From: SFTJ01 sp045613305
GTDB lineage: Bacteria; Bacteroidota; Bacteroidia; Bacteroidales; Muribaculaceae
Direction: 5' to 3'
Length of the DNA: 64,000 nucleotides
Assembly (NCBI GenBank): GCA_045613305.1
Contig: JAZLAU010000009.1
Span: 1 to 64,000, forward strand
Positions within the stretch are counted from its first letter, which is position 1; each line of letters begins with the position of its first letter. This document shows positions 35,018-42,578 of this stretch, piece by piece. The translations under genes and the position numbers were made by a program. Under the pieces are notes generated by a model. That model had not been told where the DNA came from and ran no database searches. It saw only the letters and a list, made by a program, of their open reading frames with translations.

Positions 35018-35860
35018 ATGACAACAAAAACTTTTATTCAAATAGTGGCCATCTGTTTGGCGGGAGCCGTTTCGGGTACACTACAAGCAACAACAATCAC
35101 AGCAAGCGGAAAAGTTGAAAGAAAACAAATGGCAATAGGCTCATTTAAGGGTATAATTAACAAGAGCGTTGCCGATGTGGAATATCATCAGTCGAACAAG
35201 TCGAAAATAGAAATCATAGCCCCTACAAATATAATCCCTCACATCCAATTGGTGGTTAGCAAGGGCGAATTGGTAGTGAAGCACAAAGATAATGTTAATC
35301 TACGCCTACGCGACCGCGACGTGACAGTTAAAGTATGGGGTCCAAAGGTTGACCGTTTGCAAGTTGAGGGTTCGGGCGACATCGATTTGATGGGAGCAGT
35401 AACAGCAGGCAACTTGGTTCTTGGAGTTAAGGGCTCGGGCAGCATAGAAAGCGACCGCAGTATTTTGGCAACCACTATTTCGTTAGGAGTTACAGGCTCA
35501 GGCGATGTGTCGCTTCAGAAGGTTGACGCAAATTCGTTGCAATGTGCAGTGACAGGAAGTGGCGACATTGAAATCGACAGAGCGATAGTTGACGCAGTGG
35601 AAATTGGTGTTACAGGCACAGGCGATGTTGACATTAATGGTCAAGCAGCGAGCGCAACCTATGCCATTAGTGGCACTGGTGAAATAGATGCCGAAGAAAT
35701 GAAGGTTAAAAAGGTGGAAGCATCGGTGACTGGTACGGGCTCGGTGAAATGTTTCGTAACTGAAGAATTGACAGGTGCTTCAACCGGCACAGGCAGTGTG
35801 ATTTACTACGGAAATCCACATAAGGTTGCCGATGGCAAGCGAGTTTATAAAGGACGATAG
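35018..35860 (+). CDS. Exported DUF2807 (head-GIN, auto-transporter adhesin-like) protein
   Basis: A 280-residue protein with signal peptide TFIQIVAICLAGAVSGTLQA. The DUF2807 domain runs from about 40 to 265: FKGIINKSVADVEYHQS, VEGSGDIDLMG and repeated GSGDI/GTGDVDI turns that form a beta-helix-like ladder. Members are abundant in Bacteroidetes envelopes and are called putative auto-transporter adhesin, head GIN domain; the molecular role is unknown. A weak promoter-like TACACTTG lies at 34957-34964. A shared terminator follows. Confidence 0.87.
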   Translation: MTTKTFIQIVAICLAGAVSGTLQATTITASGKVERKQMAIGSFKGIINKSVADVEYHQSNKSKIEIIAPTNIIPHIQLVVSKGELVVKHKDNVNLRLRDRDVTVKVWGPKVDRLQVEGSGDIDLMGAVTAGNLVLGVKGSGSIESDRSILATTISLGVTGSGDVSLQKVDANSLQCAVTGSGDIEIDRAIVDAVEIGVTGTGDVDINGQAASATYAISGTGEIDAEEMKVKKVEASVTGTGSVKCFVTEELTGASTGTGSVIYYGNPHKVADGKRVYKGR

Positions 35861-35898
35861 TTCAATAGTTAGTAAATATACATAGAAGTGTTAAAACT

Positions 35899-35934
35899 AT
35901 TAAGGCTCATAGCAATAATGCTGTGAGCCTTAAT
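35899..35934. terminator. Shared terminator, DUF2807 and GNAT genes
   Basis: A 16-bp stem (ATTAAGGCTCATAGCA with TGCTGTGAGCCTTAAT, one G-T pair) with loop ATAA stands between convergent genes. T-rich flanks occur on both strands. Confidence 0.7.
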
Positions 35935-35973
35935 TATAATGTGATATTATAAACTCTTTGCCAATGCGGCGAG

Positions 35974-37104
35974 TTATAGAGCCTTCTTGAAAGCGCGGCG
36001 GCGCTTGTGTTGCACAGTTTCGAAATATTGCCATTGCGACATAACCTTGTGGTTAAGTTCCAATTCTGGATTGCTTTCGGCATATTGGTAACCATTTTTG
36101 CGGAAGCAAGGAATAAGGTCGTTAAACAAAAGTGAGTTTACGCCCTTGCTTTGATATTCAGGCTTCACGGCAACCAGCATAAGGTCAACGGTATCGTTTT
36201 TGCCACGAAGTGCTTTAATTAAGTGATACCAACCGAAAGGCAGCATTTTGCCTCTCGATTTGATAAGCGCCTTCGACAACGAAGGTATGGCGATGCCCAC
36301 ACCAACCAAAGTTCCGGCTTCGTCAACAATCAGCGATATGTCGGTGAGTCGAAGCACAGGCAGATACATGTTAATGTAGTGGTCGATTTGTCGAGGGGTT
36401 AGAGGCGAGTAGCCATAAAGTTGGCTGTAAGCCTCGTTGATAAGAGCAAAGATTGCTTGTCCGTAGTCGGCAATAAGTTTCTTTGCGCTGGTGTATTTAA
36501 TGTTTCGAACGCCGTATTTCTTCTTAACGATTTCGCAAATGCGCACCATCTTTTCAGGAATTTCGTCAGGAATAGTGATGCGGAATTCTACCCAGTCGCA
36601 TTCCTTTTCAAATCCCATGCGTTCAATGTGCTTAAGGTAGTAAGGGTGGTTGTAGATGGTAGCCATGGTGCCTTCTTTGTCGAATCCTTCAATGAGCATA
36701 CCTTCAGGGTCCATGTCGGTGAATCCGAGCGGACCAACAATGTTGGTGAATCCCTTGCTGCGTCCCCAATCTTCAACGGCCTTGAAAAGTGCGTCACACA
36801 CCTCTTCGTCGTCGATGAAGTCAACGAAGCCGAAACGCACATTGTTTTCGTTCCACTTTTCGTTCACCACGTTGTTAACGATACCTGCAATGCGTCCCAC
36901 GGGCTTTCCGTCGCGGTAGGCCATAAACAACACACTTTCGCAGAATTCATATGCAGGGTTCTTCTTAGGGTCGAAGGTTGAGATATCGTCCATAAGAAGT
37001 GCTGGCACGTAATAAGGACTGTCCTTATATAGTTTGGTGCTGAATTCTGAGAATTTCTTTAATTCTTTGTAGGTAGGGTTTATTTGTTTTATTTCTACTG
37101 CCAT
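35974..37104 (-). CDS. GNAT-fold acetyltransferase-like protein
   Basis: A 376-residue cytoplasmic protein. Two GNAT-like halves are suggested: KPVGRIAGIVN with GFVDFIDDEEVCDALFKAVEDWG in the first, and VGVGIAIPSLSKAL with VDLMLVAVKPEYQSKGVNSLLFNDL in the second. The latter resembles the acetyl-CoA loop (Q/RxxGxG/A). The middle LGFTDMDPEGMLIEGFD is a strong family feature of a conserved bacterial group of unknown substrate. It follows the zinc-ribbon membrane protein gene by 32 bases, so the two share a transcript ending at the hairpin downstream. Confidence 0.75.
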   Translation of the reverse strand: MAVEIKQINPTYKELKKFSEFSTKLYKDSPYYVPALLMDDISTFDPKKNPAYEFCESVLFMAYRDGKPVGRIAGIVNNVVNEKWNENNVRFGFVDFIDDEEVCDALFKAVEDWGRSKGFTNIVGPLGFTDMDPEGMLIEGFDKEGTMATIYNHPYYLKHIERMGFEKECDWVEFRITIPDEIPEKMVRICEIVKKKYGVRNIKYTSAKKLIADYGQAIFALINEAYSQLYGYSPLTPRQIDHYINMYLPVLRLTDISLIVDEAGTLVGVGIAIPSLSKALIKSRGKMLPFGWYHLIKALRGKNDTVDLMLVAVKPEYQSKGVNSLLFNDLIPCFRKNGYQYAESNPELELNHKVMSQWQYFETVQHKRRRAFKKAL

Positions 37105-37136
37105 ATTACAAAAAATTTATAGTAAAGGGAATTAGT

Positions 37137-38537
37137 TTATTCAAATATGTCGACAGCCGAGGCTGCGCAGTTGCGAGGGTTAAACACAAAGTCGATATCC
37201 GACGTTTTCACTCGCACCGAACCGTCGAGGATGAATTCAAGAAGCGGAGTTTCGTTGAGTGTTGTCGATGGGGCATACACAACAAAATAGCGTCGCTTGG
37301 TTTTGCTGAATCCGTACACGTTGCCGTTAGTGTCGGCGGTGACGATTAGGTTTTCGTTCTCAATGGTAGAGTCGGTGTCGGTGTTCTCGAGTGAGAAGAT
37401 GGGTTGGTTGTATACGGTTATGTTGAGTCGTATGTCGACCTCTCCATTGCGAACGGAGTCGATTTTTTCAGAGTTATCGGCCAGCCATTTTTTTGCGGCG
37501 TTTTCGGCTTTTTCAAGTTCAAGTTCTTCGGGCGTAGGTCGGTAAATCATAGCCATCGATTCGGCTTCGGCGATGAGAAATTCGGTTTCGTATGAGCGAA
37601 ACACATTCTCAGCCACGCCCTTAATGAGGGTTTTCTCGTCGCGATTCATCACTTCGCCGGCAAAGTCCACAGTAGTGAGCCTGTGGCTATTAGTGTCGAA
37701 CAGTGCCATAACCACTTCGCCAAGGTTGCTATTGTCGGTCGGCAGGGCGGCATAAGCAAAATGCACGTAGCAGGTTTCGCCAATAGATGTTATGAGTTTT
37801 GGCAATTGTTTATGTTCGCCAGCCACGATGTTTTGGTCGAAAATGAGTTTTCGGTATGCAATGTCGTGGTGCAAGGTGTTTGTGATTTTCCAATTATCGC
37901 CCAGGCTGTCGGCCTCAAGGGTGTAGATTTGATAAGATGACTTGCCTTCGTTTCGTGAATTGTATGTTACACCCACAATTTGCTTAAGCCCGTCGGTGTT
38001 GCGGTTAACCTCTAAGGCGAAAGCTGTTTTCGATGCCGAAATGTTGCTGTTCTTTAGGGCTTTAATCAAAATGTCTTTGGCTTCGTCGGGAGTTAAAGGC
38101 ACGTCTACCACTTGCATAGGCACGTCGGTGGCTGTTTTTGCCGGAGCAAACTCCATCATGTAATAAATGTATCCGGCTACACCTAAAATTATTGCTGTCA
38201 GCAGGGCAGCCACGAAAGGCCTTGCGCTACGCTTGCGTTTGGGGGCTTGTTCGGCCGCATAGGCTGGTGCCGGTGTTGGCATATCGTGGTCTTCGTTTTC
38301 GTCGTTGAAGTTCCACCCCAGCGAGTCGTTGTTGTGGGCAAGGGCATTGATTGGCGCCGATGCTTGAACCTCGTTGAATGAGTGTCCGCATTGAGTGCAA
38401 AAGCGAGAGCCTGAGGGCGCTTCATGCCCACAGTTCTTGCAGATTATGTTATGCTCTATCTTTGTGCCGCAATGATTGCAGAAGTTTGAATTTTCTGGCA
38501 ATGCGTTACCGCAGTTTGAACATTTAAGGATACTCAT
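37137..38537 (-). CDS. Double zinc-ribbon membrane protein
   Basis: A 466-residue protein with two N-terminal zinc ribbons, CSNCGNALPENSNFCNHCG and CKNCGHEAPSGSRFCTQCG. A linker of about 55 residues and one TM helix (about 110-130, FVAALLTAIILGVAGYIYYM) follow. The 330-residue C-terminal region is predicted to be outside the membrane; it includes AENAAKKWLADNSEKIDSV and has no recognised domain. The ribbons would lie in the cytoplasm. The start MSILKCSNCG is chosen because it opens the first ribbon; upstream codons are not conserved-looking. Function unknown. Confidence 0.75.
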   Translation of the reverse strand: MSILKCSNCGNALPENSNFCNHCGTKIEHNIICKNCGHEAPSGSRFCTQCGHSFNEVQASAPINALAHNNDSLGWNFNDENEDHDMPTPAPAYAAEQAPKRKRSARPFVAALLTAIILGVAGYIYYMMEFAPAKTATDVPMQVVDVPLTPDEAKDILIKALKNSNISASKTAFALEVNRNTDGLKQIVGVTYNSRNEGKSSYQIYTLEADSLGDNWKITNTLHHDIAYRKLIFDQNIVAGEHKQLPKLITSIGETCYVHFAYAALPTDNSNLGEVVMALFDTNSHRLTTVDFAGEVMNRDEKTLIKGVAENVFRSYETEFLIAEAESMAMIYRPTPEELELEKAENAAKKWLADNSEKIDSVRNGEVDIRLNITVYNQPIFSLENTDTDSTIENENLIVTADTNGNVYGFSKTKRRYFVVYAPSTTLNETPLLEFILDGSVRVKTSDIDFVFNPRNCAASAVDIFE

Positions 38538-38735
38538 TATGCTAATTTGTTTATTTCTATGCAAAAATACTAAATTTCTTTTAATTATAAGGTGTTGGCC
38601 ACAATATAAACAACAATAGGGCAAAACAAGCGGCCTGCAGAAAATAAAGGCAGGTGTAATTATGGCGGCCTTTATCGTTAAGAATTATTAACATTATAAC
38701 GAAACTCAATTAATTGTCCACTATTATATATATGT

Positions 38736-38754
38736 ACAATACTAATAGTATTGT
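38736..38754. repeat. 19-base palindrome upstream of topA, possible operator
   Basis: ACAATACTAATAGTATTGT is a perfect 9-bp inverted repeat around one base, about 100 bases before the topA promoter. It resembles a binding site for a dimeric regulator, but no regulator is known. Confidence 0.35.
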
Positions 38755-38834
38755 GTTGAAAAAGCGCATACTGAAATTATTAGCGGCGTTGTGAGTTGAG
38801 GGTTTTGTGACGGTAAAAAATTGTGATATTGAGG

Positions 38835-38864
38835 TTTGAAAAATCACTTTTTTATATAATTTTG
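38835..38864 (+). promoter_or_regulatory. Promoter of topA
   Basis: TTTG (38835-38838), 18 bases, then TAATTTTG (38857-38864). The TSS is near 38871, with a leader of about 80 bases. Confidence 0.5.
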
Positions 38865-38950
38865 CAAGCGTTTTTGACGGCGATGCTTAATGAAAAAGAG
38901 TGAGCGTTGCCAAATTTTACATTAAAAACAGTACTAAAAAAGCGATAAAA

Positions 38951-41287
38951 ATGGCAAAGAATTTAGTAATAGTTGAGTCCCCTTCCAAGGCTACTACAAT
39001 CGGCAAGTTTTTGGGCCCCGACTTCAAGGTTTTGTCGAGCAAAGGCCACATCAGAGATTTGCTGAAAAAAGATTTTAGCATAGACGTAGAAAACGGCTTT
39101 GCCCCAATATATGAGATACCATCCGATAAGAAAGAATTGGTGAAAACTCTAAAGAAGGAAGCCGAAGCATCAGAAATGGTGTGGTTGGCATCCGATGAGG
39201 ACCGCGAGGGAGAAGCCATAGCATGGCACTTGTATGAAGCCCTTGGCTTGACACCAGAGAATTCGAAGCGAATAGTGTTTCACGAAATCACTAAGCAAGC
39301 CATACTTAACGCAATAGAAAATCCACGTGCTATCGACATCAACCTTGTGGATGCACAGCAGGCACGACGAGTGCTCGACCGTATAGTGGGCTTTGAGTTG
39401 TCGCCAGTGTTGTGGAAAAAGATTAAGCCGGCATTGTCGGCAGGCCGTGTGCAGAGTGTAGCCGTGCGCTTGATTGTGGAGCGCGAACGCGAAATACAAA
39501 ACTTCAAGAGCGAAACATATTATCGCGTAGTGGCGCAATTTAAGCCAGAGGGCTCGAATGTGATTGTTAGCGCCGAATTGAACAAGCGATTAAACTCGCG
39601 CGACGAGGCCGAAGAATGCTTGCAAGCATTTAAGGATGCAGTGTTCACGGTGAAAGATGTGGCAGTGAAGCCGCTAAAGAAGTGTCCTGCGCCACCATTC
39701 ACCACCTCGACACTCCAACAGGAGGCGTCGCGAAAGTTAGGCTTCTCGGTGTCGCAAACCATGCGTGTGGCTCAGATGCTTTATGAATCGGGACACATTA
39801 CCTACATGCGTACCGACTCTGTTAACCTATCGTCGCTTGCCATTGGAACCATTAAGAAAGAAATTGAAGATACTCTTGGCAAGGAGTATTTGAAGGTGCG
39901 AAAATACAGCACATCGTCGAAGGGCGCGCAAGAGGCTCACGAAGCAATTCGCCCTACATTCATAAGCAATCACGACATCAACGCTTCGGCTCAAGAAAAG
40001 AAGTTATATAACTTGATTTGGAAACGCACCATTGCATCGCAGATGGCCGATGCCGAAGTTGAAAAGACCACAATAAACATTGAGGTGTCGAACCGTAATG
40101 AGTGGTTTGTGGCTACAGGCGAAGTGCTTAAGTTCGACGGTTTCTTGAGAGTGTATATGGAGTCGACCGATGACGAAAACGCCGCCGACGATGAAATGAA
40201 TGTGTTGCCACCTTTGCGTGTCGACCAGCAGTTGCATGCCGAAGCCATTACGGCCACACAGCGATTCACTCAACAGCCTTATCGCTACAACGAAGCATCG
40301 CTGGTGAAGAAACTTGAAGAATTGGGCATTGGCCGCCCATCTACATATGCTCCAACCATTTCCACCATTCAGCAACGTGAATATGTGGTGAAGGGCGAGA
40401 AGAAAGGCGAGGAGCGCACCTACGACATCGTGGAATTGAAGAAGGGCAAAATCAGCGTCAAGACTAAGAGCGAACTTAGTGGAGCCGAAAAAGGCAAGTT
40501 GCTCCCAACCGACACTGGCATTGTGGTAAACGATTTCTTGATGGAGTATTTCGGCTCGATTATGGACTATAACTTCACTGCAAAAGTTGAAGGCGAATTC
40601 GATAATATTGCCGAAGGTAAAGTGCAGTGGAATAAGGAAATAGCAAGTTTTTACAAATCGTTCCACCCAACCATTGAAGAGGCTTCGAAATTGCGATTGG
40701 AGCACAAGGTTGGCGAGCGCATATTGGGTAGCGAGCCTGAAACGGGCAAGCCGGTGTCGGTGAAGATTGGCCGTTACGGACCAGTGGTGCAAATCGGTAA
40801 AGCCGACGATAATGAGCGTCCTCGATTTGCCTCTTTGCAAAAGAATCAGTCAATCGACTCGATAACACTCGAAGAAGCATTGAAGTTGTTTGATTTGCCT
40901 CGCACATTGGGCCAACATGACGGCGAAGATGTGGTGGTGGCAGTGGGACGTTTCGGACCATATTTGAAGCACGGAAAATCGTTTGTGTCGATTCCAAAAA
41001 CCTATCAACCACAGGCTATTTCGCTCGAAGAGGCAGTGGAACTGATTGTGGCAAAGCAGCAAGAAGATGCAAATAAGGTGCTCAAGACATTTGACGAAGA
41101 CCCCGACATGCAGGTTCTTAATGGCCGATACGGAGTGTATATCTGCTACAAGGGTGCAAACTATAAGATACCTAAGGGCACCGATACCTCTAACATGACG
41201 CTTGAGCAATGCAGAGAAATTGTGGCCGACGAGGCGAATGTGCCAAAGAAAAAAGTGGCTCGCAAGAAGTCGACAGTTAAGAAATAA
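38951..41287 (+). CDS. topA: DNA topoisomerase I (type IA)
   Basis: A 778-residue enzyme relaxing negative supercoils. The opening NLVIVESPSKATTIGKFLG and the Toprim acidic triad region SDEDREGEAIAWH (Asp82, Asp84) are clear. The active-site Tyr285 lies in GHITYMRTDSVNL. GIGRPSTYAPTI and LPTDTGIVVNDFL follow. The C-terminus carries repeated GPYLKHG/GPVVQIG units rather than zinc fingers, as usual in Bacteroidetes, plus a Lys-rich end (KKKVARKKSTVKK). The start MAKNLVIVES is preferred to an in-frame start 51 bases upstream because it begins the conserved fold. Confidence 0.96.
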   Translation: MAKNLVIVESPSKATTIGKFLGPDFKVLSSKGHIRDLLKKDFSIDVENGFAPIYEIPSDKKELVKTLKKEAEASEMVWLASDEDREGEAIAWHLYEALGLTPENSKRIVFHEITKQAILNAIENPRAIDINLVDAQQARRVLDRIVGFELSPVLWKKIKPALSAGRVQSVAVRLIVEREREIQNFKSETYYRVVAQFKPEGSNVIVSAELNKRLNSRDEAEECLQAFKDAVFTVKDVAVKPLKKCPAPPFTTSTLQQEASRKLGFSVSQTMRVAQMLYESGHITYMRTDSVNLSSLAIGTIKKEIEDTLGKEYLKVRKYSTSSKGAQEAHEAIRPTFISNHDINASAQEKKLYNLIWKRTIASQMADAEVEKTTINIEVSNRNEWFVATGEVLKFDGFLRVYMESTDDENAADDEMNVLPPLRVDQQLHAEAITATQRFTQQPYRYNEASLVKKLEELGIGRPSTYAPTISTIQQREYVVKGEKKGEERTYDIVELKKGKISVKTKSELSGAEKGKLLPTDTGIVVNDFLMEYFGSIMDYNFTAKVEGEFDNIAEGKVQWNKEIASFYKSFHPTIEEASKLRLEHKVGERILGSEPETGKPVSVKIGRYGPVVQIGKADDNERPRFASLQKNQSIDSITLEEALKLFDLPRTLGQHDGEDVVVAVGRFGPYLKHGKSFVSIPKTYQPQAISLEEAVELIVAKQQEDANKVLKTFDEDPDMQVLNGRYGVYICYKGANYKIPKGTDTSNMTLEQCREIVADEANVPKKKVARKKSTVKK

Positions 41288-41304
41288 TATGTGATGAATA
41301 ATAT

Positions 41305-41349
41305 TCGCAGGGTGGAACACAAAAGTGTAAAAACCCTGCGATTTTTTTT
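41305..41349 (+). terminator. Terminator after topA
   Basis: A TCGCAGGGT/ACCCTGCGA stem enclosing about 19 bases is followed by a run of eight T. Confidence 0.85.
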
Positions 41350-41402
41350 GTGATTAATAGGGTATTTTGGTCCATCTGATTGGGTATTTGGGCCCTTTTT
41401 GT

Positions 41403-41410
41403 TAAATTTG
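41403..41410 (+). promoter_or_regulatory. -7 element of the YitT-family gene
   Basis: TAAATTTG fits TAnnTTTG, and TTGG at 41380-41383 is spaced 19 bases upstream. The TSS near 41417 supports the ATG at 41439 over the upstream TTG. Confidence 0.5.
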
Positions 41411-41438
41411 TAGATTGAAACAAGCGCGTAAAAATATT

Positions 41439-42455
41439 ATGGACATAAAGAACACTTTGCGTAATATCTTTGTAGATGAGGGCGAAACCACCGCCTGGCA
41501 ATGCATAAAGTCGTGGTTATTGATTTTGGCCGGCTGTTTGTGTGTGGCAATAGGCTTTGCTGTGTTTATTAACCCCTACAACATAGTTCCGGGTGGGGTG
41601 TTCGGCATGAGCATCGTTTTGCATAATTTGTTTCCATCAATACAAGTAGGGTATTTTGGGTATATGCTCGACATACCGCTAATGATATTGTCGTTTTTGC
41701 TGTTGGGTAGCACTTTTGGCTTCCGCACTATTATGGCGGTAATCATCACTCCATTCTTGATGAACATGATTGAGGTTATGGCATATCCCAATGTAGAGGC
41801 CTTGCAAGAATTAAACCCCTCGATAATGTTTGGTGGCGCTTTGGACTTGAGCGAGCACCTTATGCTTACGTCAATTATAGGCGGCGGCATGGTTGGCTTG
41901 GGTTGCGGTTTGGTGGTGCGCGGTGGAGCCACATCGGGCGGCACAGATGTGCTGGGCATGATTATGCAGAAATATTTGCACATACCGTTTTCTAACGCAG
42001 TTTTGATATGCGATGCCACAGTGGTGCTAATGGGATTGGTGGTGATTGGTTTCGGCGTAGGTTTGGAGTCAGACACAGAGTCAACATCGTGGTTGCTGTC
42101 GTTTTATTCGCTAATAGCGGCCATAGTATTGTCGCGAACAATAGCCTTTGTAATTAGCGGTTCGGCGCGTGAGAAGTTGATATTTGTCATCAGCGACGGA
42201 AATCTGGAATCGCTTCACGATTATGTCCTCAATAAGATAGACCGAGGCGGCACAGTGATTAAAACGCGAGGCCTCTATTCGGGCAAAGAACGTGATATGC
42301 TGTTTTTGGTTGTCGACCGACGTCAGGTTATGGGCGTGAAGCAAAACATTAAGTTTGCCGACCCAAATGCCTTTGTCGTGATAACCGATGCCTACGACAT
42401 ATATGGTGAAGGATTTAAAAATTTGCCTTCGGCCCACGACATTAATCCAGAATGA
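41439..42455 (+). CDS. YitT-family membrane protein (DUF161 + DUF2179)
   Basis: A 338-residue inner-membrane protein. The membrane part (about 20-225) has GFAVFINPYNIVPGGVFG, a signature of the family, and VVRGGATSGGTDVLGMIM. A C-terminal DUF2179 ferredoxin-like domain (about 235-325) contains DRGGTVIKTRGLYSGKERDML. Members are widespread; the transported substrate is unknown. The start MDIKNTLRN is chosen on the promoter position. Confidence 0.9.
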   Translation: MDIKNTLRNIFVDEGETTAWQCIKSWLLILAGCLCVAIGFAVFINPYNIVPGGVFGMSIVLHNLFPSIQVGYFGYMLDIPLMILSFLLLGSTFGFRTIMAVIITPFLMNMIEVMAYPNVEALQELNPSIMFGGALDLSEHLMLTSIIGGGMVGLGCGLVVRGGATSGGTDVLGMIMQKYLHIPFSNAVLICDATVVLMGLVVIGFGVGLESDTESTSWLLSFYSLIAAIVLSRTIAFVISGSAREKLIFVISDGNLESLHDYVLNKIDRGGTVIKTRGLYSGKERDMLFLVVDRRQVMGVKQNIKFADPNAFVVITDAYDIYGEGFKNLPSAHDINPE

Positions 42456-42509
42456 TGCTAAAAGTCTAAAAAATAAGAGTAGAAGAGATAGTTATGCGTA
42501 GCATAAATA

Positions 42510-42541
42510 TTTGCGTGACCATTTTTTATTGACTACCTTTG
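42510..42541 (+). promoter_or_regulatory. Strong promoter of the GtaA-like carbohydrate cluster
   Basis: Perfect boxes TTTG (42510-42513) and TACCTTTG (42534-42541), spaced 20 bases. The TSS near 42548 gives a 30-base leader. Confidence 0.75.
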
Positions 42542-42578
42542 TAGCAAAACTCAAATCAAATAAATTATATTATCAAGA

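Larger units (their letters stand above)
38538..38950. other. Divergent intergenic region upstream of topA
   Basis: This 413-base AT-rich region has a topA promoter, a minus-strand -7-like TATTTTTG at 38562-38569 for the zinc-ribbon gene, and a 19-base palindrome at 38736-38754. No gene is seen. Confidence 0.6.

Noticed and set aside
40004..40840. 278-codon minus-strand open frame inside topA
   Set aside because: A shadow of topA; no recognisable domain, promoter or start context.
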